NCBI GenBank assembly: GCA_002919305.1
Contig: PKFB01000021.1
Span: forward strand, 336,328-400,327
Length of the DNA stretch: 64,000 nucleotides
Source of the DNA: Actinomycetales bacterium
Lineage (GTDB): Bacteria; Actinomycetota; Actinomycetes; Mycobacteriales; Micromonosporaceae
Reading direction: 5' to 3'
Each line of letters begins with the position of its first letter. The stretch's first letter is position 1. Below are positions 26,863 to 35,978 of this stretch, piece after piece. A program made the position numbers and the translations under genes. Below the pieces are notes generated by a model, which was not told the origin of the DNA, made no database searches, and saw nothing but the letters and a program-made list of their open reading frames with translations.

Positions 26863-29754
26863 TTACGCGGACGGCGGCAAGTGCTCCAACACCTGCTCCG
26901 CCATGGCCGCATGCTCCGAGTCGCCGACCGCCCGGAAAGTCGCCGCCGCCTCCTGAAGCCGCTGCCGCGCCTCGCCGAGCCGCCCCAGGGTGACCAACAC
27001 GTAGCCGATGTCGTAGCTCAACGCGGCCCGCTCCCAGCGGATAGCGGCATGTTCCGAATTGCCCTCGGTCTCCTGTCCGCCTTCGGACTCCTGCTTATCC
27101 TCGGCCCCCGGCCTGCCCTCGGCTGCGGCGGCCCCGTCGGTGGCTCCCTGGTCTCCCTGATCGGCCTGGTCTCCCTGGTCGACCTCATCGGTCGGTCCCG
27201 GCGCCGGCAACGCGTCGATCAGCGGAGTGAGGCCGATCAAGCGCTCCAACGCCTCATCAAGCTGGCCGGCTCGATACAGGGACATCGCACCGGCGCGGTG
27301 GCAGCGGACCGCGTCGTACCCGGCGTTCACGCTCTCGAACAGCTGCGCGGCCTCCTCCAAACGCGCCGCCGCGAGGGCGTACCGCCCGGTCTGGTTGAGC
27401 AGATCGGCCATCTCCTCCCGCACCACAGCGGCGCCTTGCGTGTTGTCCTTATTCAGGAGCCACTCCGCGAGGCTGTCCAGCATGGAGAGCGCCTCATCAG
27501 GCTCCCCCAGGGCCCGATAGGTCTCGACCAGCAGGCGCCGGGCCTGCAGCGTCAAACTGTCGTCCCCGAACGGCTCCAGCTCCGGCAGCAATTCCTCGGC
27601 GGCCTCCGCCGCGTCGAGATAACGCTCGGCGCGGTAGTACGCCAGGGTGAGCGAGAACCGCACATAGGGCAGGAACGGCGCGTCCCGCCCGGTCATCAGC
27701 GCCACCGCCTCCACCAGGTGAGGGATGGCCTCGTCCGCCCGACCAGCGTTAGATAGCGCCTCACCCCGACGGGCGTGCAGCAGCGCCCGCATCGTGACCT
27801 CAGAGGCGGGCAGACACGCCAGGCCCTCATCGAACGCCGCCATCGCCTCATCCAGCCGGGACAACGCGGCCAGCAGCTGTCCGTGGAGGTAGCACAGGTG
27901 CGCCAGTCCACGCTCCCGCCCGGCCGCTCGGTAGATCGCACGGGCTTCCCCAGCGGCGGCCTCGGCGCCTGCTAGATCGTCGCGGGCGAGAAAAAGCTGT
28001 GCGCGTTCGGCCGCGATATCCCCACGGAGGTAGTCCTCGGCCGTCACCTCCTCGGTCGCCCGGTCGAGGGCAGCGAGCGCCTCATCCCACCGATCGCGTG
28101 TCCGGTACGCCTGCGCCAACCGCAGCTCGGCCCTGACCCGATCGCTCGGCTCACCCACCGCGCGGATTCGGGCGGTACTGCGCTCTACCAGGGCAAGCCC
28201 GCTTTCCCGCGTACGTGGATCGGGCAGCAGACATTGAGCGCACCCGGCCCGGCCAAGGGCGGCCTGCTGGGCGACCTCCTCACCGAGGTCGGCATACCGG
28301 CGAGCGGCCTCCTCCCAACACTGGCTGGCCTCCTCAAATTCACCGTTGAAGCCCAACTGATAGGCCTGGCCTTCAAGCCGCCGGGCTCGCTGACGCGGCG
28401 TGGGCTCACCGGTCGCGGTGAGCTCGTCGAAGCGGCGCCAAGCATCGATCGCCTCTTCGAACCGCCTCTCCTCCCAGAGCTGTTCCGCCAGGTCGAGCAG
28501 CTCATCCGGTCCCAGGGCAGGGGAGAGGGCCGGGGACGCAGTGGCAGAAGCCGGGGCGGTGGTACCGGAGCCCGCAAAACCGCTGACGGCGACCGGGGCG
28601 GCCGAGGCCGCCAGCCCCGGACGGCCGTGCCGGGCCGCCGCCTCCGACAGCGGCAGATAGTCCACGAATGGCTCGGTGTCCCACAGCCGTCGCAGCAGCC
28701 TGCTCTGGTGATCGGTGCCGTTGCGGGCGTCGAAGGCGGCGACCAGCCGGGTCGCGGTCGCGGTGAACTCCTCCTCCAGCGCGGCGACCGTCACCTCTTG
28801 AGCCGGCCGGTCACCGAACGCCGGCCGCCGCAGCGGCAGGTCCGCGTGCCCCAGGTCAATCAACCGCCGCAGCAGCAACGCCCCGGCCGCCGTCGCGGCC
28901 TTCAACGCCAGCGGGTCCGGTGGCCGGTCGTACCAGTCGAGGTGACGCTCCAGCAACTCCAGGCCCCGCGCTTCGTTACCGGTCAGCGCACAGAAGACCA
29001 GGTGCTCGGCGAGGGTTCCCAGATACTCGCGATTAGTCCGAATAGGACGGTAGCCACGTCGGTGGGCCTGCCGCGCCTCCTCCAATCGGCCGGTCCGCAG
29101 ATACGGCAGCAGCAGCGTGCTGAGGATCGAGTGGGGTTGTGACAGGCAGGTGTCGCGGCCGTCGAGGACCGGCGCCGCGATCGCCACCGCCTCCTCGTCC
29201 CGACCCCACAGCGCCAGGTGGGTGGCCTTACTGTCGGGGTCGCACGCCCGGCAGTCAGAGTTCTCATCGCGAGGCGCCGCGTTCCACAGTCGGTACTGCT
29301 CGGCGGCCTGTTCCTGATCACCCACATGGTCAGCGATCAGACACCGGAGAGAGTGGACCGCGTGCAGGCTGTGGCCTCCGGCCCGGTAGCGGCGCTCCAT
29401 GTCGTCCAGGACACGGTAGGTCCGGTCCAACGGGATCTCGGGAAAGCGACGCAGTGCCGCGACGATCCACTTGTATTGCCAACGCAGGTGGCGGTCGTCG
29501 TCGGCGGTGAAATTGCCGGGGTCCCGGTCGTAGGTGGCCAGACACCAGGAGAAGGTCGTGAACGCCTTCGCGGTCTCGCCGCCGTGGTGATAGGCGGCGG
29601 TCAACCCCATCCGGGCATCGAACGCCAGCCGCCGCAGCCCCATGGCGTCGGCGTGCCGGACGATCTCCTCAACGAGTGCGGTCCTGGCGTCGCCGAACGG
29701 CATCTCCCAGGACTTCTCCAACAGCACCCATAACTCTTGCTCAGTACGGCTCAC
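26863..29754 (-). CDS. Large tetratricopeptide-repeat protein coupled to HSP90
   Basis: A 963-residue alpha-helical protein with no catalytic motif. The N-terminal third (residues 1-350) has degenerate helical repeats and a Cys pair in ENSDCRACDPDSKATHLALWG. A short Ala/Ser/Pro linker lies near residue 390. Regular TPR units run from about 410 to 830, for example DELLDLAEQLWEERRFEEAIDAWRRF and RYALAAARLEEAAQLFESV. An acidic Gln/Gly-rich linker with GDQ repeats (about 865-915) precedes a final TPR (LGRLGEARQRLQEAAATFRAVG). GTG 29754 overlaps the HSP90 stop by 4 nt behind GGGGAGGAG. In eukaryotes TPR proteins are HSP90 co-chaperones, so an adaptor role is a reasonable inference. Confidence 0.8.
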   Translation of the reverse strand: MSRTEQELWVLLEKSWEMPFGDARTALVEEIVRHADAMGLRRLAFDARMGLTAAYHHGGETAKAFTTFSWCLATYDRDPGNFTADDDRHLRWQYKWIVAALRRFPEIPLDRTYRVLDDMERRYRAGGHSLHAVHSLRCLIADHVGDQEQAAEQYRLWNAAPRDENSDCRACDPDSKATHLALWGRDEEAVAIAAPVLDGRDTCLSQPHSILSTLLLPYLRTGRLEEARQAHRRGYRPIRTNREYLGTLAEHLVFCALTGNEARGLELLERHLDWYDRPPDPLALKAATAAGALLLRRLIDLGHADLPLRRPAFGDRPAQEVTVAALEEEFTATATRLVAAFDARNGTDHQSRLLRRLWDTEPFVDYLPLSEAAARHGRPGLAASAAPVAVSGFAGSGTTAPASATASPALSPALGPDELLDLAEQLWEERRFEEAIDAWRRFDELTATGEPTPRQRARRLEGQAYQLGFNGEFEEASQCWEEAARRYADLGEEVAQQAALGRAGCAQCLLPDPRTRESGLALVERSTARIRAVGEPSDRVRAELRLAQAYRTRDRWDEALAALDRATEEVTAEDYLRGDIAAERAQLFLARDDLAGAEAAAGEARAIYRAAGRERGLAHLCYLHGQLLAALSRLDEAMAAFDEGLACLPASEVTMRALLHARRGEALSNAGRADEAIPHLVEAVALMTGRDAPFLPYVRFSLTLAYYRAERYLDAAEAAEELLPELEPFGDDSLTLQARRLLVETYRALGEPDEALSMLDSLAEWLLNKDNTQGAAVVREEMADLLNQTGRYALAAARLEEAAQLFESVNAGYDAVRCHRAGAMSLYRAGQLDEALERLIGLTPLIDALPAPGPTDEVDQGDQADQGDQGATDGAAAAEGRPGAEDKQESEGGQETEGNSEHAAIRWERAALSYDIGYVLVTLGRLGEARQRLQEAAATFRAVGDSEHAAMAEQVLEHLPPSA

Positions 29755-31562
29755 CGCTCCTCCCCGTCGCTACCCCGTTCATGCGTCGCCCAGTCCAACA
29801 GCCCCAGGAAGGAACGGTTCAGCAAAGCGGTATCGGCCGGTCGTAACGGGTGGTGCCCCAGCAACAGCGCCTGACCGTACAGCGCCTCGACCGCCAGCTT
29901 CACCAGCCGCGTATCCGTCAATCCCATAATCCGCCGCGTCAGTGGATTGCGGTGGTTGAGTACCAGCTGCGGACGCGTAGCGGCGGTTTGATCTTCGAAC
30001 GCTGAGAGCACATCCGCCCACAGGTCATCCACCATCTCCCGCGTCGCGCGCAACTCGGCGGCGTGTCGCGCCTCCCGGTCGATCAGGTACAGCGCGGGCA
30101 GTGACGCGGGATCGAACTGCCGTACCACCACCTCACAGTCGAGCCGCTCCAACGCGTCCTGGGCGATCGCGAGGAACGGCCGTAACGCCAGCTCGGTGGC
30201 GGGGTCCACGACATCGAAGTGGGTGGCCAGTTCCCCGGGGTTCAGCGGGGTCACCCGGATGTCGGGGTCGATCGCGGGTAGCCGCCCGAGGATTTCAATG
30301 TCATAGGTGTAACCGGCGTTGACGAGCCCGACGCCCTGCGCCCCCGCGACCGCCGACAGCTGCCGGAATTCATCGACGCTCGGGACATAATAGATCTTGT
30401 CGAATCGTCGCCGGAACTCCGACAGCGACATCGTTCCGGCGCTGGTTTCAAACGGCAGCCAGGTATCAACCAGCCGCAGCATGTCATCGTCGTGGAGCGC
30501 CATCGCCTTGACCCCGAGGTGGTGGACCTCAAGGAAGCTCCGCATCCGGGTCGGATCCGCGGTGGCCAGGCGCATCAGCCAGTCGCGTAGCTGGGCGCCT
30601 ATCGCGCGTCGGGTGGATTCCAGCAGGTCATCCTCGTACAGCGCTTCGCGGCTGGCGGTGGGGCGCAGCTCGGTGGCGTCGACGACGCACCGCACGAAAA
30701 ATGCCCACTCAGGCAGCAGTCCTTCGGTGCTCTCGGCGAGCAGCATCCGCTTCAGGTAAACCCGGTGACCGCCTCGGCCGGCGGGGTTGGTCGGTGTCGG
30801 GAGGACAAACGCGACCCCACTCAGGCCCGCCTCAGGGACGGTGAGATCGACGATGTCCAGCGGGGTGAAGCCGAACAGTTCCCGGGCGTACCGCGACAAA
30901 GCGTCGTGGCGGTCCTGCGGAGTGGGGTACGCGGCCTGCCACGGTGGTTGAGCCACGGTGATCCGCTCGTCTCCCACCGTAACATCGACTGGAAGCAGCG
31001 TCCCGTACAGCCGGGCCAGCTCGATCACGGTCTGCGTCTGTGTCCACTGCTCCGCCCCCGGTCGGGGAATCAAAGTGACCGTGGTGCCGGGCTCGGGGCG
31101 AGGGGAGTCGACGATATCGACGCGGTAGCGCCCGTCGGCGGAGCCCCACCACTCAACGGTGGGAGCGTCGGGATCACGGGCCGAGCGAGTGAGCACCCTG
31201 ATCTGGTCGGCGATGAGGAAACACGACAGAAGCCCGATGCCGAACTGGCCGAGGAACTCGTGTCGGGCGAAACCGAGCTCGTCCCGTTTGGAGCTGCGAC
31301 CGATGGTGGCGAGTAGTTGGTGAACCTCGTCGTAGGTGAGCCCGACACCGGTGTCTGTCACACGCAGGGTGCCGTCACCGGTCAGCTCCGGCGGCTCCAG
31401 CCGGATGCTGGCCGGAGCGGCGGGATCGATCCCTCGGCGAGCGGTGATGGCGTCCACCGCGTTTTGGAGGAGTTCACGGACGTAGACCCGAGGACTGGAG
31501 TACAGGTGATGGCTCAGCAGGTCGACTATGCCCCGAAGATCTACTTGAAAAGCACGTTCCAC
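29751..31562 (-). CDS. HSP90-family chaperone-like ATPase
   Basis: A 603-residue GHKL ATPase of the HSP90 family. The ATP site is intact: Glu30 and Asn34 in ELLQNAVDAI, DTGVG at 70-74, and the lid GQFGIG at 105-110. The middle domain contains KRMLLAESTEGLLPEWAFFVRCVVD and STRRAIG, matching HtpG. The C-terminal region is shorter and more divergent than in HtpG and ends WATHERGSDGEER, without a MEEVD-like TPR-binding tail. GTG 31562 behind GGAGGAGG. It is translationally coupled to the large TPR gene. This is the divergent actinobacterial HSP90 subgroup; clients are unknown. Confidence 0.88.
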   Translation of the reverse strand: MERAFQVDLRGIVDLLSHHLYSSPRVYVRELLQNAVDAITARRGIDPAAPASIRLEPPELTGDGTLRVTDTGVGLTYDEVHQLLATIGRSSKRDELGFARHEFLGQFGIGLLSCFLIADQIRVLTRSARDPDAPTVEWWGSADGRYRVDIVDSPRPEPGTTVTLIPRPGAEQWTQTQTVIELARLYGTLLPVDVTVGDERITVAQPPWQAAYPTPQDRHDALSRYARELFGFTPLDIVDLTVPEAGLSGVAFVLPTPTNPAGRGGHRVYLKRMLLAESTEGLLPEWAFFVRCVVDATELRPTASREALYEDDLLESTRRAIGAQLRDWLMRLATADPTRMRSFLEVHHLGVKAMALHDDDMLRLVDTWLPFETSAGTMSLSEFRRRFDKIYYVPSVDEFRQLSAVAGAQGVGLVNAGYTYDIEILGRLPAIDPDIRVTPLNPGELATHFDVVDPATELALRPFLAIAQDALERLDCEVVVRQFDPASLPALYLIDREARHAAELRATREMVDDLWADVLSAFEDQTAATRPQLVLNHRNPLTRRIMGLTDTRLVKLAVEALYGQALLLGHHPLRPADTALLNRSFLGLLDWATHERGSDGEER

Positions 31563-31751
31563 CCAACTCCTCCTCCATAGACGGTGATCGCGGCGTCACG
31601 ATAGCGGGTGAGTCACGTCACGGTGTTGGTTTTCCCGCCGTGATCTCCAGACGTTACGGTCAGGCCACGGTCCATAGCGGACCACACATCCCAGCCGGAA
31701 TAGGCACGACCCCGACGGCGGGTACCGCCGTTGATCAAAGGGGAGGGATCC

Positions 31752-33254
31752 GTGGAAGCCTCACCGTTGACGGTGGAACGCAATGGCATCAACGCGGTAC
31801 CGGAGTCGGAACGCCATGGCTTGGCCCGTGACCTGTTCTGGCCATGGGCGGCGTCGAATCTGTCTTTATTCGGTGTCGCGTACGGCGTGTTCATCGTCGG
31901 CCTAGGGCTGGATGTGGGCCCGGCGATCATCGCCGGCACCATCGGGTACGCCTTGTCGTTCCTCCTGGTCGGGCTGGTGAGTGTGGCCGGTGCCCGGTCC
32001 GGGGTGCCGACCATGACGTTGGGGCGTGCCGTGTTCGGGTACCACGGCAACCGTCTGCCTACCCTGATCAGCTACATCGCGAACGTTGGTTGGGAAACCG
32101 TTCTGGTGACGCTGTCAGCGCAGGGCGGTGGCGCTATTTTGGCGCGGTTGGCGCCGGGTCTGTTCGCCACCGAGGACGGTACGGCGACCTCGCTGGCGAT
32201 CGGGCTGTGCTTTGTGGTGGCCGCGGCGGTGACGATTGTGATCGGTGTCTACGGCCACGCCCTGATCATGCGGGTCCAACGCTATCTGACGTTGGTCTTC
32301 GTGGTCCTCACCATCGTCTACATCTCACTGTCTATATCAGACATTCAACTGGGCGCTGTGCCTTCCTCACCCGTCCCCAGCGGCGGGGTAGGAGTCTTCA
32401 TCGGTGGGGTCATCTTCGCCATGACCCTGCTTGGCCTGGGCTGGGTCAACTGCGGCGCCGACTACAGCCGCTACCTGCCCTCCACGTCCCGGGCGCGGCA
32501 CATCGTGCTGTGGACCACCCTGGGTGGCACGGTCCCTCCGATGCTGCTGCTGATCTTCGGTGCGCTGCTGACCACCTCGGATCCGGAATTGGCGAACGCG
32601 GCCGCTCTCGACCCTGTCGGGGCGTTGGCGAACACCCTGCCCACCTGGTTCCTGGTGCCCTACCTGATCACCGCGATTGGTGGTTTCCTCTCCGGCGCAA
32701 TCATGGACATCTACAGCTCCGGACTGTCCATGTTGACGCTTGGCGTGCCGCTGCGTCGCCACTTGGCGGTGCTGGTAGACGGGATCCTCATGGTGCTCGG
32801 CGGCTGGTACCTGCTGTTCATCGCCGAGGATTTCCTCAGCACTTTCCAGGCCTTCCTGGCGATCATCGGGGTGGTGATGGCCGCCTGGGCGGCGATCTTC
32901 CTGGTGGACATGTTCCGGTGGCGCGGCCGCGGCTACGATCCTCGGCTACTCGCCTCGCCTCAGGAGGGCGGCGCCCCCTTCAACTGGGCGGGTGTGATTT
33001 CGCTGCTGGTGGCGACGGTCATCGGCCTGGGGCTGATCACCTCCTACGACGAGAACCTCAACGCCGTGGTCGGTTATCTGATGCCCTCGTCCTGGGAGAC
33101 GGGTACCTTCGCCGTGGCCAACATCGGCGTTGTGGTTGCCCTAGTCATCGCGGGGGTGGTGTATGCGGGGATCACGGCATTCTGGCCGCCTCCTGCTCCC
33201 GCCGCCACCACGGCCGAGACAAGCACGCCGCCAGAGCCGCTCCTAACGCATTGA
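31752..33254 (+). CDS. NCS1-family purine/cytosine permease
   Basis: A 500-residue, 12-helix transporter of the nucleobase:cation symporter-1 family. Early motifs such as LFWPWAASNLSLFGVAYGVF, the loop GVPTMTLGRAVFGYHGNRLPT, and TM6-region GLGWVNCGADYSRYLPSTS fit cytosine/purine/allantoin permeases. Start GTG 31752 is chosen because GGAGGG stands 5 nt before it; an in-frame ATG at 31731 lacks a site. It is divergent from the HSP90 gene (190 bp between starts). Its last 83 bp overlap the end of the VanZ gene on the other strand. Exact substrate unknown. Confidence 0.9.
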   Translation: MEASPLTVERNGINAVPESERHGLARDLFWPWAASNLSLFGVAYGVFIVGLGLDVGPAIIAGTIGYALSFLLVGLVSVAGARSGVPTMTLGRAVFGYHGNRLPTLISYIANVGWETVLVTLSAQGGGAILARLAPGLFATEDGTATSLAIGLCFVVAAAVTIVIGVYGHALIMRVQRYLTLVFVVLTIVYISLSISDIQLGAVPSSPVPSGGVGVFIGGVIFAMTLLGLGWVNCGADYSRYLPSTSRARHIVLWTTLGGTVPPMLLLIFGALLTTSDPELANAAALDPVGALANTLPTWFLVPYLITAIGGFLSGAIMDIYSSGLSMLTLGVPLRRHLAVLVDGILMVLGGWYLLFIAEDFLSTFQAFLAIIGVVMAAWAAIFLVDMFRWRGRGYDPRLLASPQEGGAPFNWAGVISLLVATVIGLGLITSYDENLNAVVGYLMPSSWETGTFAVANIGVVVALVIAGVVYAGITAFWPPPAPAATTAETSTPPEPLLTH

Positions 33255-33690
33255 GCAACACGTCGTCGATCGAGGTCACCCGACCGCTGCCGACCAGCAG
33301 TTGGGTGATCTCGATGGCGCAGGAGGCGGCCGCGCCAACCCCCAGGACTCTCCAAATGGAGGCGAACGCCTCCCAGCGCACCGGCAGGAAGAACCCCAGC
33401 GGGGCGAAGATCAGCAGGTTGCCGACCACCTGAACGAACAGGATGTCCTCTGGCAGTGTGGTGATGTCTTCGAACGGGACCAGGTAGACCCGTTCGGGCC
33501 CGTTAGGCACCGGCCGCAGCGTCAGGTACAGCCAGGGCAGGGTCCCGACCACCATCGCCACGTCAGCGATGGAGGTCCGCAGCGCCGCCGCATCCGGCTG
33601 CCGCCGCCGGTAGAGCAGGTAGACCGTTAAGGCCGCTAGCGGCAGGGCGGCGATTCCCACACCCCACGTGATGATCCAGGCCCGTTCCAT
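33172..33690 (-). CDS. VanZ-family membrane protein
   Basis: A 172-residue protein with about four or five membrane helices. The VanZ-like core is visible: LVPFEDI, then VVGNLLIFAPLGFFLPVRW, then SCAIEITQLLVGSGRVTSIDDVLLNALGAALA. VanZ-like proteins have been linked to low-level teicoplanin or lipopeptide tolerance, but most members have unknown roles. ATG 33690. It ends inside the tail of the convergent NCS1 permease, an 83-bp coding overlap. Confidence 0.85.
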   Translation of the reverse strand: MERAWIITWGVGIAALPLAALTVYLLYRRRQPDAAALRTSIADVAMVVGTLPWLYLTLRPVPNGPERVYLVPFEDITTLPEDILFVQVVGNLLIFAPLGFFLPVRWEAFASIWRVLGVGAAASCAIEITQLLVGSGRVTSIDDVLLNALGAALAACLSRPWWRREQEAARMP

Positions 33691-33902
33691 AGCGACACCA
33701 TGTCACGCTGCCAGATCGCCCGACCTGCGATGAGGACACCAGGCGACCGCAGACCGCCGATTCTGCAGTGGATACCTACCTACATCTCTATGACGCCGCG
33801 GAGCGACGGAGATCTTGCGTTTTCTGACGCACTCACTTGGCGTACTCAGTCCACTGGCTAAATACTTGCATGCGAAAGCATGCTCTGGAACACTGCCGGA
33901 CC

Positions 33903-34358
33903 ATGGACGTTGGCGCTACGCAGTCACCCAGTGCTCTGAAAGACACCACGCCCTCCCCGCCTGGAGAGGACCAATGCGCGCGCCACCAACTATGGGATAC
34001 CCACCACGGTTGCCGGATCCGGGAGCTCCTCGATCAGATAGCGAACAAGCGGTCGATGACCGTCATCGCGCTGCTGCATGGGCGTACCCTCCGCTCCTCC
34101 GAACTTAGCCGCGAGGCCAACGGAATCACCCCACGCGTCCTCACCCACACCCTCCGCCAGCTGGAACGCGACGGCTTAGTCAGTCGCACCGTCCATCCGG
34201 TGGTGCCGCCCCGCGTCGAATACCAACTCACTCCGCTGGGGGTGAGCCTGTACGAGACGTTCAATGTGCTTGTCGCGTGGGGAGAGCGCCACGAAGCCGA
34301 GATCACCGCGGCCCGCACCGCGTACGACCACCGGATCGCGGCACGGCGCTCCTCGTAG
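33903..34358 (+). CDS. HxlR-family winged-helix regulator
   Basis: About 151 residues from the ATG at 33903; an ATG at 33837 would add 22 residues, and neither has a strong ribosome site. The HxlR winged helix is clear: CRIRELLDQIANKRSMTVIALL, then LRSSELSREANGITPRVLTHTL and DGLVSRTVHPVVPPRVEYQLTPLG. Family members often sense thiol or aldehyde stress and regulate an adjacent gene. No obvious divergent target is present here; the nearest downstream gene is a beta-glucosidase after a hairpin. Confidence 0.82.
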   Translation: MDVGATQSPSALKDTTPSPPGEDQCARHQLWDTHHGCRIRELLDQIANKRSMTVIALLHGRTLRSSELSREANGITPRVLTHTLRQLERDGLVSRTVHPVVPPRVEYQLTPLGVSLYETFNVLVAWGERHEAEITAARTAYDHRIAARRSS

Positions 34359-34389
34359 CCGAGGTCGTCAACTGAGGTCATCACCCGAG

Positions 34390-34409
34390 GCCGTCGGCCC
34401 CGCGACGGC
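34390..34409 (+). terminator. Small hairpin after the HxlR gene
   Basis: A 7-bp stem (34390-34396 with 34403-34409) with a 6-nt loop lies about 32 nt past the stop. Confidence 0.45.
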
Positions 34410-34540
34410 GTACCGCCTTCCCTCTGTTAATTCTTCTGGGCGGAGGCGTCAGTTCCGGGGTGGCGGCGCCCCTTCGCTGCGGCGTACCTCACCAAAACCT
34501 CCCCGGAAGCGGGACGTGACACCGCCCCGGGACGTCACGC

Positions 34541-34565
34541 ATGATCATCGAACATTAATGATCAT
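34541..34565. promoter_or_regulatory. Paired palindromes upstream of the beta-glucosidase
   Basis: The palindrome ATGATCAT occurs twice (34541-34548 and 34558-34565), 17 bp start to start, in an AT-rich stretch ending 18 bp before the ATG. This looks like a dimeric operator overlapping the promoter or 5' leader. It is not the TGGGAGCGCTCCCA CelR box of Thermobifida, of which only a half-like TGGGAG is seen just downstream. Confidence 0.5.
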
Positions 34566-34583
34566 GGCCTGGGAGTCGACGAC

Positions 34584-35933
34584 ATGAGCGCGATCACGTT
34601 TCCGGAAGGCTTCATCTGGGGCACGGCGACCGCCGCCTACCAGATTGAAGGTGCCACCAGGGCCGACGGACGGGGCGTGTCGATCTGGGACACCTTCAGT
34701 CACACCCCCGGAAAGGTCCAAGATGGACACACCGGTGACGTGGCGTGCGACCACTACCACCGGTACGCCCAGGATGTGGCGTTGATGGCTGACCTCGGCA
34801 TCCGGACCTACCGGTTCTCGGTGTCCTGGCCCCGGGTCCAGCCCGACGGCCACGGCGCGGTCAACCCGGCCGGGCTGGGGTTCTACGACCGTCTCGTTGA
34901 CACCCTGCTCGACGCCGGTATCGACCCGATGGTGACGCTCTACCACTGGGACCTGCCCCAGGCTCTGGAGGACCAGGGCGGCTGGCCGTCGCGCGACACC
35001 GCGTACCGTTTCGCCGACTACGCCCAGCTGGTGTATGAGCGGCTGGGTGACCGGGTCACCACCTGGACCACCCACAACGAGCCGTGGTGCGCCGCCTTCC
35101 TGGGGTACGCCTCGGGCATCCATGCCCCAGGCCGCACCGAACCCGGCGCCGCCTTCGCCGCGGTGCACCACCTTCTGCTGGGGCACGGTCTGGCGGTCCA
35201 GGCGCTGCGGGAGGCCGGAGCCCAGCGGCTGTCGATCGTCCTCAACCCGGCGGCGGTGGCCGGCACCGGTCCGGGCAGCGAGGCCGGGGTACGCCTGATG
35301 GACGGCCTGCAAAACCGGATCTTCCTCGATCCGCTGCTGCGTGGGGAGTACCCCGAGGACGTCCTGGAGGTGATACGTCGCTTCAGCGACCTTTCCTACC
35401 TTCAGGAAGGCGACCTGGAGATCATCTCCCGTCCGCTGGATCTGCTCGGCATCAACTACTACTCGCCGTCCCTAGTCGGCCCTGGGACCGGCCCGGGGAG
35501 CCGGTCGCACCCCGGCACCGAGGGGATCGAACTGCTGCCGCCTCAAGGCCCCGTCACGGCCATGGGGTGGCAGATCGAGCCGGCCGCGCTCACCGCGCTG
35601 CTGAAGCGCATCGCGACCGACTACCCCGGAGTTCCCTTGATGATCACTGAGAACGGTGCGGCGTTCAATGATGTCCGAACCGGGGACCGGGTACATGACG
35701 CTGATCGGATCGCCTACCTGGAGGGGCACATCCGCGCCGCGCACCAGGCCATCACCGAGGGGGTGGATCTGCGCGGCTACCTGGTCTGGTCGCTGCTGGA
35801 CAACTTCGAGTGGGCCGAGGGTTACCACAAGCGGTTCGGGCTCATCCGGGTGGAGTACGACACCCAGGAGCGCATCCTGAAAGACAGCGCCCTGTGGTAC
35901 CGCGAGGTGATCAAGCGCAACGGTCTTGTCTGA
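34584..35933 (+). CDS. GH1 beta-glucosidase
   Basis: A 449-residue family 1 glycoside hydrolase. Acid/base Glu166 lies in TTHNEPW and nucleophile Glu356 in ITENGAAF. The N-terminal FIWGTATAAYQIEG and the C-terminal SLLDNFEWAEGYHKRFGL complete the family pattern. There is no signal peptide, so it acts in the cytoplasm on cellobiose or other imported beta-glucosides. Start ATG 34584 behind GGGAG. Together with the secreted LPMO and CBM2 enzyme 7-9 kb away it points to a plant-polysaccharide lifestyle. No sugar transporter is adjacent. Confidence 0.95.
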   Translation: MSAITFPEGFIWGTATAAYQIEGATRADGRGVSIWDTFSHTPGKVQDGHTGDVACDHYHRYAQDVALMADLGIRTYRFSVSWPRVQPDGHGAVNPAGLGFYDRLVDTLLDAGIDPMVTLYHWDLPQALEDQGGWPSRDTAYRFADYAQLVYERLGDRVTTWTTHNEPWCAAFLGYASGIHAPGRTEPGAAFAAVHHLLLGHGLAVQALREAGAQRLSIVLNPAAVAGTGPGSEAGVRLMDGLQNRIFLDPLLRGEYPEDVLEVIRRFSDLSYLQEGDLEIISRPLDLLGINYYSPSLVGPGTGPGSRSHPGTEGIELLPPQGPVTAMGWQIEPAALTALLKRIATDYPGVPLMITENGAAFNDVRTGDRVHDADRIAYLEGHIRAAHQAITEGVDLRGYLVWSLLDNFEWAEGYHKRFGLIRVEYDTQERILKDSALWYREVIKRNGLV

Positions 35934-35978
35934 CTGAGCATCCCCACCGGCGGGGCAATGATGGCATGATCTGGGACC

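Noticed and set aside
31844..33433. A 529-codon plus-strand frame over the permease
   Set aside because: Out-of-frame shadow of the NCS1 permease; Arg/Gly/Pro/His-rich with no domain.
34571..34590. CelR operator before the beta-glucosidase
   Set aside because: Only a TGGGAG half-site is present, not the 14-bp palindrome.
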